NCBI RefSeq assembly: GCF_001567565.1
Contig: NZ_LSSW01000021.1
Span: 62,001 to 126,000 of the forward strand
From: Ectopseudomonas composti
Lineage (GTDB): Bacteria > Pseudomonadota > Gammaproteobacteria > Pseudomonadales > Pseudomonadaceae
Reading direction: 5' to 3'
Length of the DNA stretch: 64,000 bases
The notes beneath the pieces are model-generated. The model was not told the DNA's origin and made no database searches. It saw only the letters and a program-made list of their open reading frames with translations. Within the stretch, counting starts at the first letter, position 1, and each line of letters begins with the position of its first letter. Both the position numbers and the translations under genes were made by a program. This document shows, piece after piece, positions 33,966-43,467 of the stretch.

Positions 33966-33992
33966 GGGTGGATGAAAAAGCGTCATCCACCC
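33966..33992. repeat. Dispersed hairpin repeat
   Basis: GGGTGGATGA (33966-33975) pairs with TCATCCACCC (33983-33992). The same hairpin occurs in the repeat at 10797-10822. It lies between the convergent ends of the ligase gene and the next operon and may end both transcripts. Confidence 0.7.
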
Positions 33993-34000
33993 CACATCGC

Positions 34001-35254
34001 TCACAGTGGCAGACAACGCGCGCCGTCACCCTCGCGCAGGGGACCGGCAAAACACAGCTGGCCCCGCTCATCGAGCTGCGCCGGCTGCCCCGGGTAGTAG
34101 GGATTGTCGAAGGCGCGCAACTGTTCGGCACTAGGACTACCTTCCGACAGTTGCGCCAGCCCCTGCAACAGTCGGCGCAGGGCTTCGAGGTCTTGCACAC
34201 GCAGGGCGTAGTCACGGAAGTCCTGTATGGCAAGACCGAGCAGCACGTTACCCACCGGATTGCGCCGACTCTTCTGCCACTGAGGGTCAGGCAATTGCTG
34301 GACCTCACGGGCAAACTCCGCAGGCGGCAGCTGCGACAGCTCAGCCATCGGCTGATAGAACGTCACGCCGGCATTGATGCTCATCTGTGGACGCAGACCC
34401 CACCGCAGCATCAGCCACTCGCCCAAGCTGTTCTCCGCCTTGGGCAGCGCCTCGAAAAGTAACGCCATCCCCTGAAACTCATGCTGCAACGGCTTCAGCA
34501 AGCTGCGTTCGGCTTCATCGAATGCAGGCACGCTGCTCGGTGCGGGCATCAGCCCCTGGCGATAGAGCACGGCCTGCCAGCGCATATTGCGATCGACCAT
34601 ACGCGCCATGATCATCTTCGCTATCAGCGTATCGGCGCGGCGCAGTTGCCCTCGCAACAGGTGCAGCTCCTCATCGAGACGCGCCCGAACCTGCTCACCT
34701 TCCCCCGCCTTAGCGGCCTTGAGCAGTTGCAGAGTCAGCAGCTGCTGGCCACTCACGAGGTAACGGTGCGGCGGCAACGGGGCAACGATGCTGGCCTCCA
34801 GCAGAGTGCGGTAGTCATCGAGCTGGAGAAACTGCCAGTAGCGCTCGCGCAGAAGACGCTGCTCATCCGTCTCGACCCAGCCAGACACCCCACTCAGCAA
34901 CGTCGTCAGACAGTCCTCTTTTTCTATCGCACAGAACAAGGGGCCCTGCGGTAAAGCCAGGGTGGCAACCACCGGCTCGGTAAAGCCTTCATCCATCGGG
35001 CCGTGACTACTGCGCCAGCTGCGATATGCCTGCAGGCGCTCGGCACCCAGCGCCTCTGGCGCCTGTCCAGGAGCGGCATCCAGACCATTGAGAAACACAT
35101 AGGCCCGACTCTGCCTCTTATCCACCTGTGCTTGTTCCAGCCAGGCCTGCGCGTCGGCACTGAGCGGCTCATCCTGCAGCCAGGCGCTAGCGCCGGCCAG
35201 CAACGTCAGCACCAGGATCCCGCCACCAAACAGAGCGGCACGACGCAGATTCAC
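34001..35254 (-). CDS. Membrane-anchored protein of unknown function
   Basis: A 417-residue protein I do not recognise. An N-terminal hydrophobic stretch (LFGGGILVLTLLAGASAWL, about residues 8-26) acts as a signal anchor, so the bulk is likely periplasmic. The rest is helical and soluble, with two cysteines near residues 108 and 115 (CAIEKEDC) and a C-terminal segment with a second pair (LCFAGPLREGDGARC) that could form disulfides. Its start overlaps the stop of the upstream TPR-like gene by 4 bp, so the two are translationally coupled and may form a complex. Confidence 0.72.
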   Translation of the reverse strand: MNLRRAALFGGGILVLTLLAGASAWLQDEPLSADAQAWLEQAQVDKRQSRAYVFLNGLDAAPGQAPEALGAERLQAYRSWRSSHGPMDEGFTEPVVATLALPQGPLFCAIEKEDCLTTLLSGVSGWVETDEQRLLRERYWQFLQLDDYRTLLEASIVAPLPPHRYLVSGQQLLTLQLLKAAKAGEGEQVRARLDEELHLLRGQLRRADTLIAKMIMARMVDRNMRWQAVLYRQGLMPAPSSVPAFDEAERSLLKPLQHEFQGMALLFEALPKAENSLGEWLMLRWGLRPQMSINAGVTFYQPMAELSQLPPAEFAREVQQLPDPQWQKSRRNPVGNVLLGLAIQDFRDYALRVQDLEALRRLLQGLAQLSEGSPSAEQLRAFDNPYYPGQPAQLDERGQLCFAGPLREGDGARCLPL

Positions 35255-35973
35255 GGACGCACCTGCGCATCGACCTTGATGTACCTACCATCCACGCTGA
35301 TACCCATACCGCCATAGTCCTGGCAGCCATCGCCATATACCTCCTGCACGCGCAGCTCGATGCCCTCACGCAGCAGCTGCACCGCACAGTCGCGGCCCAG
35401 GCCGGCATCCTCCAGGCGCATCTGCACGCCGTCGCCGACCAGCTTGCCGTCCAGCTCGCCAATCGCGGCCGGGCCGTATTGCTCGACCCTGGCACCGACG
35501 CGCACGGGCGCGAAACTGGCGAGATAACCACCATTACCGTCCTCGCTGATCAGCAATTCGCTCCATACCGCCTGACCGCTGTAGCGCAGGTAGCGACCCA
35601 CGGGGTAAGTGCTCAGCGCCGGATAATCCAGCGCCTCGGAGACCTTGCGCAGATGCAGGCGAGTCGAAGAGCCGTTGAGGTGGTTATCCAGCGCCACGCC
35701 CAGCCAGGCGCGGGCCATGCCCGCATCGCCAGCGCGCAAATTGGCCAGGATCAGGTTATTCAGCGCCAGCTCCAACTGTGCCGTGTCACCATCATCGACG
35801 CGTCGTAACTGACGTTCGAATGCCTCGATGGCCTGCTCAAAGCGGCCGTCCTGATAAGCCTCGGTACCAATCTGGTTGCACTGCACCACGGTGGCGCATT
35901 CCTCGGCGGCCTGTACGGCACCGACGAACCCCAGCAACAGCGGTAGAAACAGCGATTTCGAGCGGATGAGCAT
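35251..35973 (-). CDS. Exported protein with tetratricopeptide-like helices, unknown function
   Basis: A 240-residue protein with a signal peptide cleaved after GAVQA (about residue 19). Residues about 30-95 form two TPR-like helical hairpins (QIGTEAYQDGRFEQAIEAFERQL, LALNNLILANLRAGDAGMARAWLGVAL). The C-terminal half is a small beta domain with a cysteine pair (GRDCAVQ, GDGCQDYG). The ATG at 35973 is preceded by AAGGA at eight bases, which decides the start. It is the first gene of a two-gene operon with 34001-35254. Function unknown; the pair has no recognised pathway genes around it. Confidence 0.75.
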   Translation of the reverse strand: MLIRSKSLFLPLLLGFVGAVQAAEECATVVQCNQIGTEAYQDGRFEQAIEAFERQLRRVDDGDTAQLELALNNLILANLRAGDAGMARAWLGVALDNHLNGSSTRLHLRKVSEALDYPALSTYPVGRYLRYSGQAVWSELLISEDGNGGYLASFAPVRVGARVEQYGPAAIGELDGKLVGDGVQMRLEDAGLGRDCAVQLLREGIELRVQEVYGDGCQDYGGMGISVDGRYIKVDAQVRP

Positions 35974-36065
35974 AAATAGCATCCTTGCAGTAGTAAGTTT
36001 GAATCTTGCATGCACCTGGCCGGCAGGCCTTACTCTCATAAGCCCCACACGTAATCGGAGCAACG

Positions 36066-36557
36066 ATGGAAGCCGGAACAGCGCAACTGACGATGACCGT
36101 ACTGATGACACCGGACATGGCCAATTTCTCCGGCAATGTTCACGGCGGCACGCTGCTCAAGTACCTCGATGAAGTGGCCTACGCCTGCGCCAGTCGCTAT
36201 GCCGGCTGCTACACGGTAACCCTGTCGGTGGACCAAGTGATGTTCCTCGAGCCGGTGTATGTCGGCGAACTGGTCACCTTCCTCGCCTCGGTCAACCACA
36301 CCGGGCGCACCTCCATGGAAATCGGCATCAAGGTGATCACCGAGAACATCCGCGAGCGCTCGGTACGCCACACCAACAGCTGCTTCTTCACCATGGTCGC
36401 GGTCGATCATCAGGGCCGCTCGGTGCCGGTGCCGGAACTCCAGCCAACCACCCAGGAAGGCCTGCGCCGCCAGCGCCAGGCCAAGCAGCGCCGGCAGATT
36501 CGCAAAGAACTGCAACAGCGCTATCAGGCGCTGAGCGAGGAGAAGCACCGGCCCTAG
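36066..36557 (+). CDS. Acyl-CoA thioesterase (hotdog fold)
   Basis: A 163-residue single-hotdog protein of the YciA/BACH type, which hydrolyses acyl-CoA to free acid and CoA. The signature is NFSGNVHGGTLLKYLDEVAY (about residues 20-39), in which the Asn and Asp are catalytic or structural in relatives. A basic C-terminal helix (about residues 130-163, RRQRQAKQRRQIRK) follows the fold. It diverges from the unknown two-gene operon across a 92-bp space. Confidence 0.92.
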   Translation: MEAGTAQLTMTVLMTPDMANFSGNVHGGTLLKYLDEVAYACASRYAGCYTVTLSVDQVMFLEPVYVGELVTFLASVNHTGRTSMEIGIKVITENIRERSVRHTNSCFFTMVAVDHQGRSVPVPELQPTTQEGLRRQRQAKQRRQIRKELQQRYQALSEEKHRP

Positions 36558-36584
36558 GCACGAAAGTGGCGCCCGGCATGCCCT

Positions 36585-37118
36585 TCAGTCGTGACCGATG
36601 TAGAACAGCAGCTCGCGCCGCTGCGGATGATCCTTGAGCCAGGCGCGGATCTCGTCGGCGCGGGCGATGGCCTCGTCACCGGCGATGCGACTGAAGCGCT
36701 CGCGCCGTGCCTGTTCGCTGGCCTCCTGACGCACCTGGCGCTGCCAGGCGTCGGTGAAGATCGCCGGCATGCGCTGGCTCAGCTCCAGGGCCTTGAGCAG
36801 TTGCCATTCGCCGCTGTCCAGCCAGGCTTCGTCGCAGGTGCCGCACAGGTCCAGGCGATTGGCGCGGGTACCGCTGATCTGGAACTTGCTCATCAGCTTG
36901 GCGCACTTGGGGCAGCTCAGGGCATGGCTGGTTTCGCCGGCTTCGGCTTCAGCCGCCAGGGCTGCTGGCGTTTCCTGCGCCGGCTGGCGTTCGGCCCAGT
37001 CGCGGTAGTGCAACAGGCTGACCAGCGTGCCTGCGCATTGCGGGCAGCCATGGCCGAGCAGGCCATCTTCGAGTTTTGCCGGTTGCAGGCGGCTGGTGCG
37101 GCAGGCAGGGCAATGCAT
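36585..37118 (-). CDS. Zinc-ribbon protein of unknown function
   Basis: A 177-residue protein with three cysteine-pair units: CPACR at the N-terminus, CPQC near residue 25, and CPKC followed by CGTCDEAW near residues 70-95. These are TFIIB-type or rubredoxin-like zinc knuckles. The C-terminal half is charged and helical. The start is the ATG at 37118, where the first zinc knuckle begins. It is convergent with the thioesterase gene. No function is known to me. Confidence 0.8.
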   Translation of the reverse strand: MHCPACRTSRLQPAKLEDGLLGHGCPQCAGTLVSLLHYRDWAERQPAQETPAALAAEAEAGETSHALSCPKCAKLMSKFQISGTRANRLDLCGTCDEAWLDSGEWQLLKALELSQRMPAIFTDAWQRQVRQEASEQARRERFSRIAGDEAIARADEIRAWLKDHPQRRELLFYIGHD

Positions 37119-37244
37119 GATGCTGACATCCTTTTCAGAGTTGAGTGGGCGAACGCTAGTGCAGAGCCGACGCACGGGCAAGTGGCTATGCTGAGAACTG
37201 CGAGGTAGATAGGCTAAGCTCTGCCTCCCGGAGTCGGAGTCACC

Positions 37245-37640
37245 ATGATCAACCTGTTCGATGTCTTCCTGCTGATGCTGTTCGCCACTGCATGCGCCTG
37301 GCTATGGCGCGGTCATGGCATTCGCGAGCGCGCCCTGCAACTGGCCAAACAGCACTGCGCCAAGCTCGACGTGGAGCTACTCGACGGCGCCGTGGCGTTG
37401 CACCGCCTGGCCATCCAGCGCGATGGCAAGGGGCATCGACGCCTGGCTCGGCTGTATGACTTCGAATTCACTGTCACGGGTGAACAGCGCCTGCGCGGAC
37501 ACATCAGCATGTTCGGCCCGCACCTCGGCCGCATCGAACTGGAGCCTCACCCGGTGCTGGAGCCGCAACCCGAGCCGGTTGCGGTGCAGCACCCGGGTAA
37601 CGTCATCCACCTCGAAGACTGGCGGCGCAAGGCGCAGTAA
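37245..37640 (+). CDS. DUF3301 membrane-anchored protein
   Basis: A 131-residue protein with a single N-terminal membrane segment (about residues 4-22, FDVFLLMLFATACAWLW). A compact beta-rich domain follows (LDVELLDGAVALHRLAIQRDGKG, ARLYDFEFTVTGEQRL) of the DUF3301 family, and then a Pro/Glu-rich tail. The family is common in gammaproteobacteria and has no assigned role. Confidence 0.82.
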   Translation: MINLFDVFLLMLFATACAWLWRGHGIRERALQLAKQHCAKLDVELLDGAVALHRLAIQRDGKGHRRLARLYDFEFTVTGEQRLRGHISMFGPHLGRIELEPHPVLEPQPEPVAVQHPGNVIHLEDWRRKAQ

Positions 37641-37652
37641 AGTCCGCCCCAC

Positions 37653-38531
37653 TCAGCCCCGCTGCAGCAGGAAATCGGCCACGCGCTCGGCGCTGTCGGC
37701 CGGCTGCTCCTGCATGAAGCAGTGCCCACCCGGCACCACCTGACTGCGTACGTGCGCGTTACTCGCGCACCAGCGCGCTACCGACCTGGCGACGAAGGGG
37801 TAGGTGTGCGAGCCGTGAATCACCTCGGTCGGCGTCGTCACCCTGGCCAGCGACGGCCACAGGCGCCGCGGGTAGGAGCCGAAGATATCCGCCTCACGGC
37901 TGGGCCGGCACTTGAGTTCGACACCCTCCTCGACGTCCTTCAGCGCATGCTCGATATAGGCGTCGAACGCCGCCTCGTCCCAGCCCCGGAACATACCGCG
38001 GCCATGCAGCGCGGCATGTGCACTGGCGCGATCCGGCCACTGTCGGCGGCGCTTCTGGGCCCTCTTGGCCAGGCCGGTGCGCTGCGCCAGGCCAACCACG
38101 TCGGACAACGCCATCACCCCGATCATCGCCGGGCCGAACAGCACCGGGTCGAGCAGCACGGCGCGGCGGAACAGCTGGGGATGGCGCGCCAGGATCAGGC
38201 TGCTGAGTACGCCGCCAAAGCTGTGGCCGAGGGCGTAGCGCGGCACGTCGCCGAACGGCCCACGCAAGGTCTCGAAGGCCTCCACCGCCAGCTCGGCGCT
38301 GCGGTTCCAGCCATGGAAGCGACCACCGTGATCACTGTCGCCGTGACCCTGCACATCGCACAGCCAGAGGTCGAAGTCCTCGGCCAACAGCGCTAGCAGC
38401 GGCGTGTAGACGCGCCCGCAATAACCGTTGCCATGCAGAAAGTGCAGCAGCGGCTTGCCCGATGGTGGCGTATGCCAACCGCGCAGGGTGAAGCCGGCAG
38501 AGGTGTCGTGAGACCAGGGCAGCAATTGCAT
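37653..38531 (-). CDS. Alpha/beta hydrolase
   Basis: A 292-residue serine hydrolase of the alpha/beta fold. The oxyanion-hole strand LHFLHGNGYCGRVY is at about residues 30-43, the nucleophile elbow GHSFGG at about 104-109, and a late histidine follows in VVPGGHCFMQ for the catalytic triad. No signal peptide is present. The substrate is unknown. It is convergent with the DUF3301 gene. Confidence 0.88.
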   Translation of the reverse strand: MQLLPWSHDTSAGFTLRGWHTPPSGKPLLHFLHGNGYCGRVYTPLLALLAEDFDLWLCDVQGHGDSDHGGRFHGWNRSAELAVEAFETLRGPFGDVPRYALGHSFGGVLSSLILARHPQLFRRAVLLDPVLFGPAMIGVMALSDVVGLAQRTGLAKRAQKRRRQWPDRASAHAALHGRGMFRGWDEAAFDAYIEHALKDVEEGVELKCRPSREADIFGSYPRRLWPSLARVTTPTEVIHGSHTYPFVARSVARWCASNAHVRSQVVPGGHCFMQEQPADSAERVADFLLQRG

Positions 38532-38568
38532 GGGGGTTATCCACAGCGAGGAGCGCGCGGCGAGTTTA

Positions 38569-39549
38569 TCAGCCGGCAGCGGGGATTCGGCAGATTGCGA
38601 AGGCGGCGCTCAGGCCGGCGGCGTCCTGCGCCTGATCGAAGATCAGCTCCAGCCGCGAGTCCTTGCGCCACTCGCTCGGCCCCCAGGCCGGTAGCGCTGG
38701 CCCCTGCAGGGCGTTCAGCGCACGCCAGCCCTCGACGCCCTGCAAGACGGCCTTGGCTCGGCGCCAATCCAGGCCCTGCAACCACTGGCTGACCTGCTCA
38801 AGATCGAAGCGCTGGCTCGGGTGCCAGCGCCAGCCAATGCTCCAGCCTTCGGGCTGTTCCTGTACCTGACAGATCGGCTCGGCGACGTTGCGCCAGATCT
38901 GCGCCAGGCCCGGTGCGGTCGCGGGTAACTCGGGCGTCATCATCTCGATGGGCGAAGCCTGCGCCGCCAGCCCCGGCAGCAGCGCCAGATCGAGCCGGCC
39001 CTGCTCGGTCCAGTGCAGCGGCACCGGAGGCAGGTTCGCGGCAATCCGCGCCCGGCTCGCAGCGTCCAGGGATTCGGCCTTGTTCAACAGCAACAGCCCG
39101 GCCTCATCCAACGCCTGGCGCTGCACATCCGGCAACGGCTGCCCTGCCGCCAGCGCAGCGGCATCGAGCACCAGCAGCGCCGGTTGCACGGCCAACACGC
39201 CACGCCAGGGTGGCTGGCGCAGTTGCGCCAGCAGCTGCGCCGGATGCCCCAGACCGGACGGCTCGATCAGCAGGCGGTCGGGCCTGGCCTTGCGCAGCAG
39301 GCGCCCAAGGCCGACCTGAAACGGCGCGCCATTGACGCAGCACAGGCAGCCGCCAGCCACTTCGGCCAGAGCGATGCCGTCCTCGCCCTGCTCGAGCAAG
39401 GCAGCGTCCAGGCCTATCTGGCCGAATTCATTGATCAGCACCGCCCAGCGCTCGTGCGCCGGTTTCTGCGCCAGCAGGTGGCGAATCAGGCTGGTCTTGC
39501 CGGCGCCCAACGGGCCAGCGATGAGGTGAGTGGGAATTTGACTGAGCAT
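38569..39549 (-). CDS. CobW/G3E-family GTPase (YjiA-like zinc metallochaperone)
   Basis: A 326-residue G3E GTPase. The P-loop is GPLGAGKTS (about residues 12-20), and the metal-binding motif is GCLCC (about 67-71). The NKAE base-recognition motif and a C-terminal CobW_C region are also visible. G3E proteins pass metals, often zinc, to client enzymes. It lies in the zinc-starvation island but faces away from the Zur box at 42461, and I see no Zur site directly upstream, so its regulation is open. It may correspond to P. aeruginosa PA5532, from memory. Confidence 0.88.
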   Translation of the reverse strand: MLSQIPTHLIAGPLGAGKTSLIRHLLAQKPAHERWAVLINEFGQIGLDAALLEQGEDGIALAEVAGGCLCCVNGAPFQVGLGRLLRKARPDRLLIEPSGLGHPAQLLAQLRQPPWRGVLAVQPALLVLDAAALAAGQPLPDVQRQALDEAGLLLLNKAESLDAASRARIAANLPPVPLHWTEQGRLDLALLPGLAAQASPIEMMTPELPATAPGLAQIWRNVAEPICQVQEQPEGWSIGWRWHPSQRFDLEQVSQWLQGLDWRRAKAVLQGVEGWRALNALQGPALPAWGPSEWRKDSRLELIFDQAQDAAGLSAAFAICRIPAAG

Positions 39550-39645
39550 GCGTCCATGGTCGGTGGTTTGCGCGGCGAGTGCCAGCACAGACTACGCCGC
39601 GACGGCGTGCTAGATTCGCCGGCAGTTTTTTCTGGAGCCGACAAG

Positions 39646-39996
39646 ATGCGTGCATGGTTGTTGCTGTTCTCTCTGCTACCCGGCATGGCCTTGGCCGAAG
39701 CCTGCATCGTGCATAGCCAGGCCGAACGCCTGGACGTGAAGGTCTGCCAGGAGAATCGCAACATTCCCGCCACGCTGTTCCGCGACGGCTTCTGCCAGCC
39801 GCAACTGCAGGGACAGACGGTCGAGGTGGAGTTCGTCGAGCAATGCCCGAAGGGCGCCTACGGCGTCTGCCAGAACGCACGGGCCGGCAGCAACCTGTAT
39901 CTGCAGGACATCCACTACTACGGCGTGGCCAGCGACGCGTTGTACCTGGAGCCGGCCTGCAGCACTCAGTACCAGGGCACCTGGATAAAACCCTGA
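39646..39996 (+). CDS. Small exported cysteine-rich protein, unknown function
   Basis: A 116-residue protein with a signal peptide ending at GMALA (about residue 17). The mature protein has six cysteines (CIVHSQ, KVCQEN, GFCQPQ, EQCPKG, GVCQNA, PACSTQ), suggesting three disulfides in the periplasm. It diverges from the CobW gene at 38569-39549. The ATG at 39646 is preceded by GGAGC. I know no function; its place next to zinc-handling genes is suggestive only. Confidence 0.75.
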   Translation: MRAWLLLFSLLPGMALAEACIVHSQAERLDVKVCQENRNIPATLFRDGFCQPQLQGQTVEVEFVEQCPKGAYGVCQNARAGSNLYLQDIHYYGVASDALYLEPACSTQYQGTWIKP

Positions 39997-40044
39997 CATC
40001 AAAGCGTCACCAAACAAGCGCCTAATGACTGCGGGTACCTCACA

Positions 40045-40122
40045 TGACCCTCATGTCGAGTCACTCCTCGACATGATCTCTTGGTGCTTAAGGCCGGCGC
40101 AGCTGCTCCGGCCTATTTTTTT
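40045..40122 (+). ncRNA. Candidate small RNA or double-hairpin 3' end
   Basis: Between two convergent genes lies a 10-bp perfect hairpin, TCATGTCGAG (40051-40060) with CTCGACATGA (40067-40076). A 14-base single-stranded linker and a strong terminator (40091-40122) follow. The pattern hairpin, linker, terminator with seven Ts is that of a Hfq-type small RNA or of a processed mRNA 3' end. No clear promoter of its own is visible, so the alternative is that it is simply the 3' end of the 39646-39996 transcript. Confidence 0.4.
40091..40122 (+). terminator. Strong rho-independent terminator
   Basis: AGGCCGG (40091-40097) and CCGGCCT (40108-40114) form a 7-bp GC-rich stem with a 10-base loop, followed by ATTTTTTT on the plus strand. 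It terminates transcripts coming from 39646-39996 or from the candidate small RNA. Confidence 0.9.
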
Positions 40123-40147
40123 ACCATGCAGCAGGCTGAACGCGGCC

Positions 40148-40791
40148 TCAGGCCAGCCAATCCAGGGTCAGCAGCAAACGCCGCTCGCCGGCCGGCGGCT
40201 GCGGCGAGCGATGGATCAGACCGCGCCCTTCGTTGCCCTGCCATTTTTCCCCTTTGGCCAATGCCACATGGCCAGTGCCCAGACGCTGGATCGACGCCTC
40301 ATCCTGCGGCTCTGCGCCCGGCTGACCGAGCCTGCTGCGCGGCATGCCCCCCTCCTTCAGCCAGTCACTGCCGACACCGGCGTAGCTGGTGATCAGCCGC
40401 AGCGGCACGTGATCGACGTGAAAGCGCGGGCACATGGCCTTGTCCAGCGCACGCAGACGTAAACCGATGCGTTGGGCATCGAGCAGGCAAGCATAGGCGC
40501 GCACCAACCAGGCCACGTCGGCGAGAAAGGCCGCCTGCCCCGGCAGATCGGCGTACTGCGCCACCAGGCCATCGAGGTTCGGCTCACTGTCCGCGCGCGG
40601 CAGCTCCAGAGTGATGGACTGCGCCAGCGGCTCACCTTGCGCCAGCAGCGCGGCGGCGAAATCGGCGATCTGCGCCGGCAGGCGGCGCTGCCAGACGGCC
40701 AGATTGACGCCGTCGTGCAGCACCTCACCGAGCACCTGAATGTCCTCGCCCAGCACCTGCCGGGCCAGGTTTGGCAACTGCAGGGCGAACA

Positions 40792-40792
<1 letters not shown>
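40148..40792 (-). CDS. DUF1826-domain protein of the zinc-starvation operon
   Basis: A 214-residue cytosolic protein with no motif I can assign to an activity. The central histidine-containing stretch (CPRFHVDHVPLRLITSYAG) and the C-terminal PPAGERRLLLTLDWLA are typical of DUF1826. Its start overlaps the zigA stop by 1 bp (TGATG), so it is translated from the dksA2-zigA transcript and is expected to be repressed by Zur. In P. aeruginosa a DUF1826 gene (PA5534) has the same position next to zigA, from memory. A histidine-based metal site is possible. Confidence 0.85.
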
Positions 40793-41997
<1,205 letters not shown>

Positions 41998-42013
41998 GGA
42001 GTGTTCCTCGTTT

Positions 42014-42436
42014 TCAGTCACGGTCACGCTGGTGTTTTTCACGCTGCTCCTGACGCTCCTTGGCTTCGATGCACAGGGTCGCGGTCGGGCGCAGCAGCAG
42101 GCGCTTGAGGCCGATGGCTTCGCCGGTCTCGGCGCACCAGCCGTATTCGCCACGCGCCAGGCGTTCGAGCGCCTGGTCGATCTTGTCCAGCAGCTTCTTT
42201 TCCCGCTCCAGCAGGCGCAGCTGCCACTGCCGCTGCTCCTCGGCGGCGCCTATGTCGGCCACGTCGCTGCTGGTGTCGGGCTCACGCAGTTGGGTGAATT
42301 CGTCGTCGATGCGTGCCTGCAATTCGGCACGCTGGGTCAGCAGCAGCTCACGGAAGAAGCGCTGCTGAGCGTCGTTCATATAGTCATCGGCTGGCTGGGT
42401 GAGCAGCTCGGCTTGGCTCAGGGCTGTATCGGTCAT
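42014..42436 (-). CDS. dksA2: DksA2, zinc-independent DksA paralogue
   Basis: A 140-residue DksA-family protein that binds the RNA polymerase secondary channel and works with ppGpp. The coiled coil spans about residues 25-95 with the acidic tip ([10 protein letters not shown]). The C-terminal zinc-finger region reads [12 protein letters not shown] then [13 protein letters not shown]: of the usual four cysteines only two remain (C-x2-T and C-x2-A). This loss is the hallmark of DksA2, which replaces zinc-requiring DksA when zinc is scarce. The start lies 24 bp from a near-perfect Zur palindrome shared with the divergent folE2. Confidence 0.95.
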   Translation of the reverse strand: MTDTALSQAELLTQPADDYMNDAQQRFFRELLLTQRAELQARIDDEFTQLREPDTSSDVADIGAAEEQRQWQLRLLEREKKLLDKIDQALERLARGEYGWCAETGEAIGLKRLLLRPTATLCIEAKERQEQREKHQRDRD

Positions 42437-42460
42437 GGCTTCGTCTGAATAACTTTAATT

Positions 42461-42473
42461 GTTATAACATAAC
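42461..42473. promoter_or_regulatory. Zur box between dksA2 and folE2
   Basis: GTTATAACATAAC has perfect inverted arms GTTAT/ATAAC around AAC and lies in the 69-bp space between the divergent dksA2 and folE2 genes, 24 bp from one start and 32 bp from the other. It fits the Zur consensus of gammaproteobacteria. A single bound Zur dimer pair could repress both operons when zinc is sufficient. Confidence 0.88.
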
Positions 42474-42505
42474 ATTTATTATCACCAGCAACCTACGGAT
42501 ACGCA

Positions 42506-43402
42506 ATGAACGAAATGACCCTGCCCGATATCGCCGCTCAGCCCACCCACCATGAACTCAGCCTGGACTGGGTGGGAATGGCCGGTATCGCCCTGCCCGT
42601 TCGTCTGCTCGACAGCCCCGTAGGTGCCCGTCTCGATATCGGCGTCAGCCTCGATGACCCCGGTGCCCGAGGCATTCACATGTCGCGCCTGTACCTGGCG
42701 GCGCAGCGGCTGGCACACCAGAAGCTGGACGTTGCCGCCCTGCAGCAGGTGCTCGACGAATGCCTCGGCAGCCACCAGCAGCTCTCCGACAGCGCCAGCC
42801 TGAGCCTGTATGGCGACGTCGTGCTGCAACGCCCCGCACTGGTCAGCCCGCTGCATGGCTGGAAACCCTACCCCTTCGAGATCCACGCCCGCCAGGACGG
42901 CCGCGGCCTGAGCCTCGAGCTACAGGTCGAAGTCACCTACTCGTCCACCTGCCCCTGCTCTGCCGCACTCGCGCGCCAGCTGATCCAGCAGCGCTTTGCC
43001 GAGGACTTTGCCGAAGATCAGGTGGACCGCCGACAACTGCATGACTGGCTGGGCTCGACCCAAGGCATCGTGGCGACGCCGCATAGCCAGCGCAGCAGCG
43101 CCATCCTGCAGATACGCCTAGATGCCGACACGGTGCAGTTGCCGCTGCTGGAGCTGGTGGATACGGCCGAACTGGCGCTGGGCACCGCCGTACAGACAGC
43201 CGTCAAACGGGCCGACGAGCAGGCCTTCGCTCTGGCCAACGGGCAGAACCTGATGTTCTGCGAGGACGCCGCACGACGCCTGCACCGCGCCTTGCGTCAG
43301 CTGCCGCAGGCACAGGCGTTTCGCATCAAGGTGGTACATGGCGAAAGCCTGCATGCCCACGACGCCGTGGCCACCAGTCGCTGGAACTGGAACCAGCCAT
43401 GA
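42506..43402 (+). CDS. folE2: FolE2, GTP cyclohydrolase type IB
   Basis: A 298-residue enzyme that converts GTP to 7,8-dihydroneopterin triphosphate, the first step of folate synthesis. Unlike zinc-dependent FolE it accepts other divalent metals. Family features include the N-terminal WVGMAGIALPV, the catalytic cysteine region STCPCSAALARQL near residue 150, and the C-terminal HGESLHAHDAVA. It replaces FolE under zinc starvation, in line with the Zur box 32 bp upstream. The gamma carbonic anhydrase gene follows in the same direction. Confidence 0.96.
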   Translation: MNEMTLPDIAAQPTHHELSLDWVGMAGIALPVRLLDSPVGARLDIGVSLDDPGARGIHMSRLYLAAQRLAHQKLDVAALQQVLDECLGSHQQLSDSASLSLYGDVVLQRPALVSPLHGWKPYPFEIHARQDGRGLSLELQVEVTYSSTCPCSAALARQLIQQRFAEDFAEDQVDRRQLHDWLGSTQGIVATPHSQRSSAILQIRLDADTVQLPLLELVDTAELALGTAVQTAVKRADEQAFALANGQNLMFCEDAARRLHRALRQLPQAQAFRIKVVHGESLHAHDAVATSRWNWNQP

Positions 43403-43467
43403 TCAGCCCGCGCCGCTGGCGCCGGCAGCAAGGCCGGCGCCTGCCACCCAACGCTCAAGGAGCCTGC

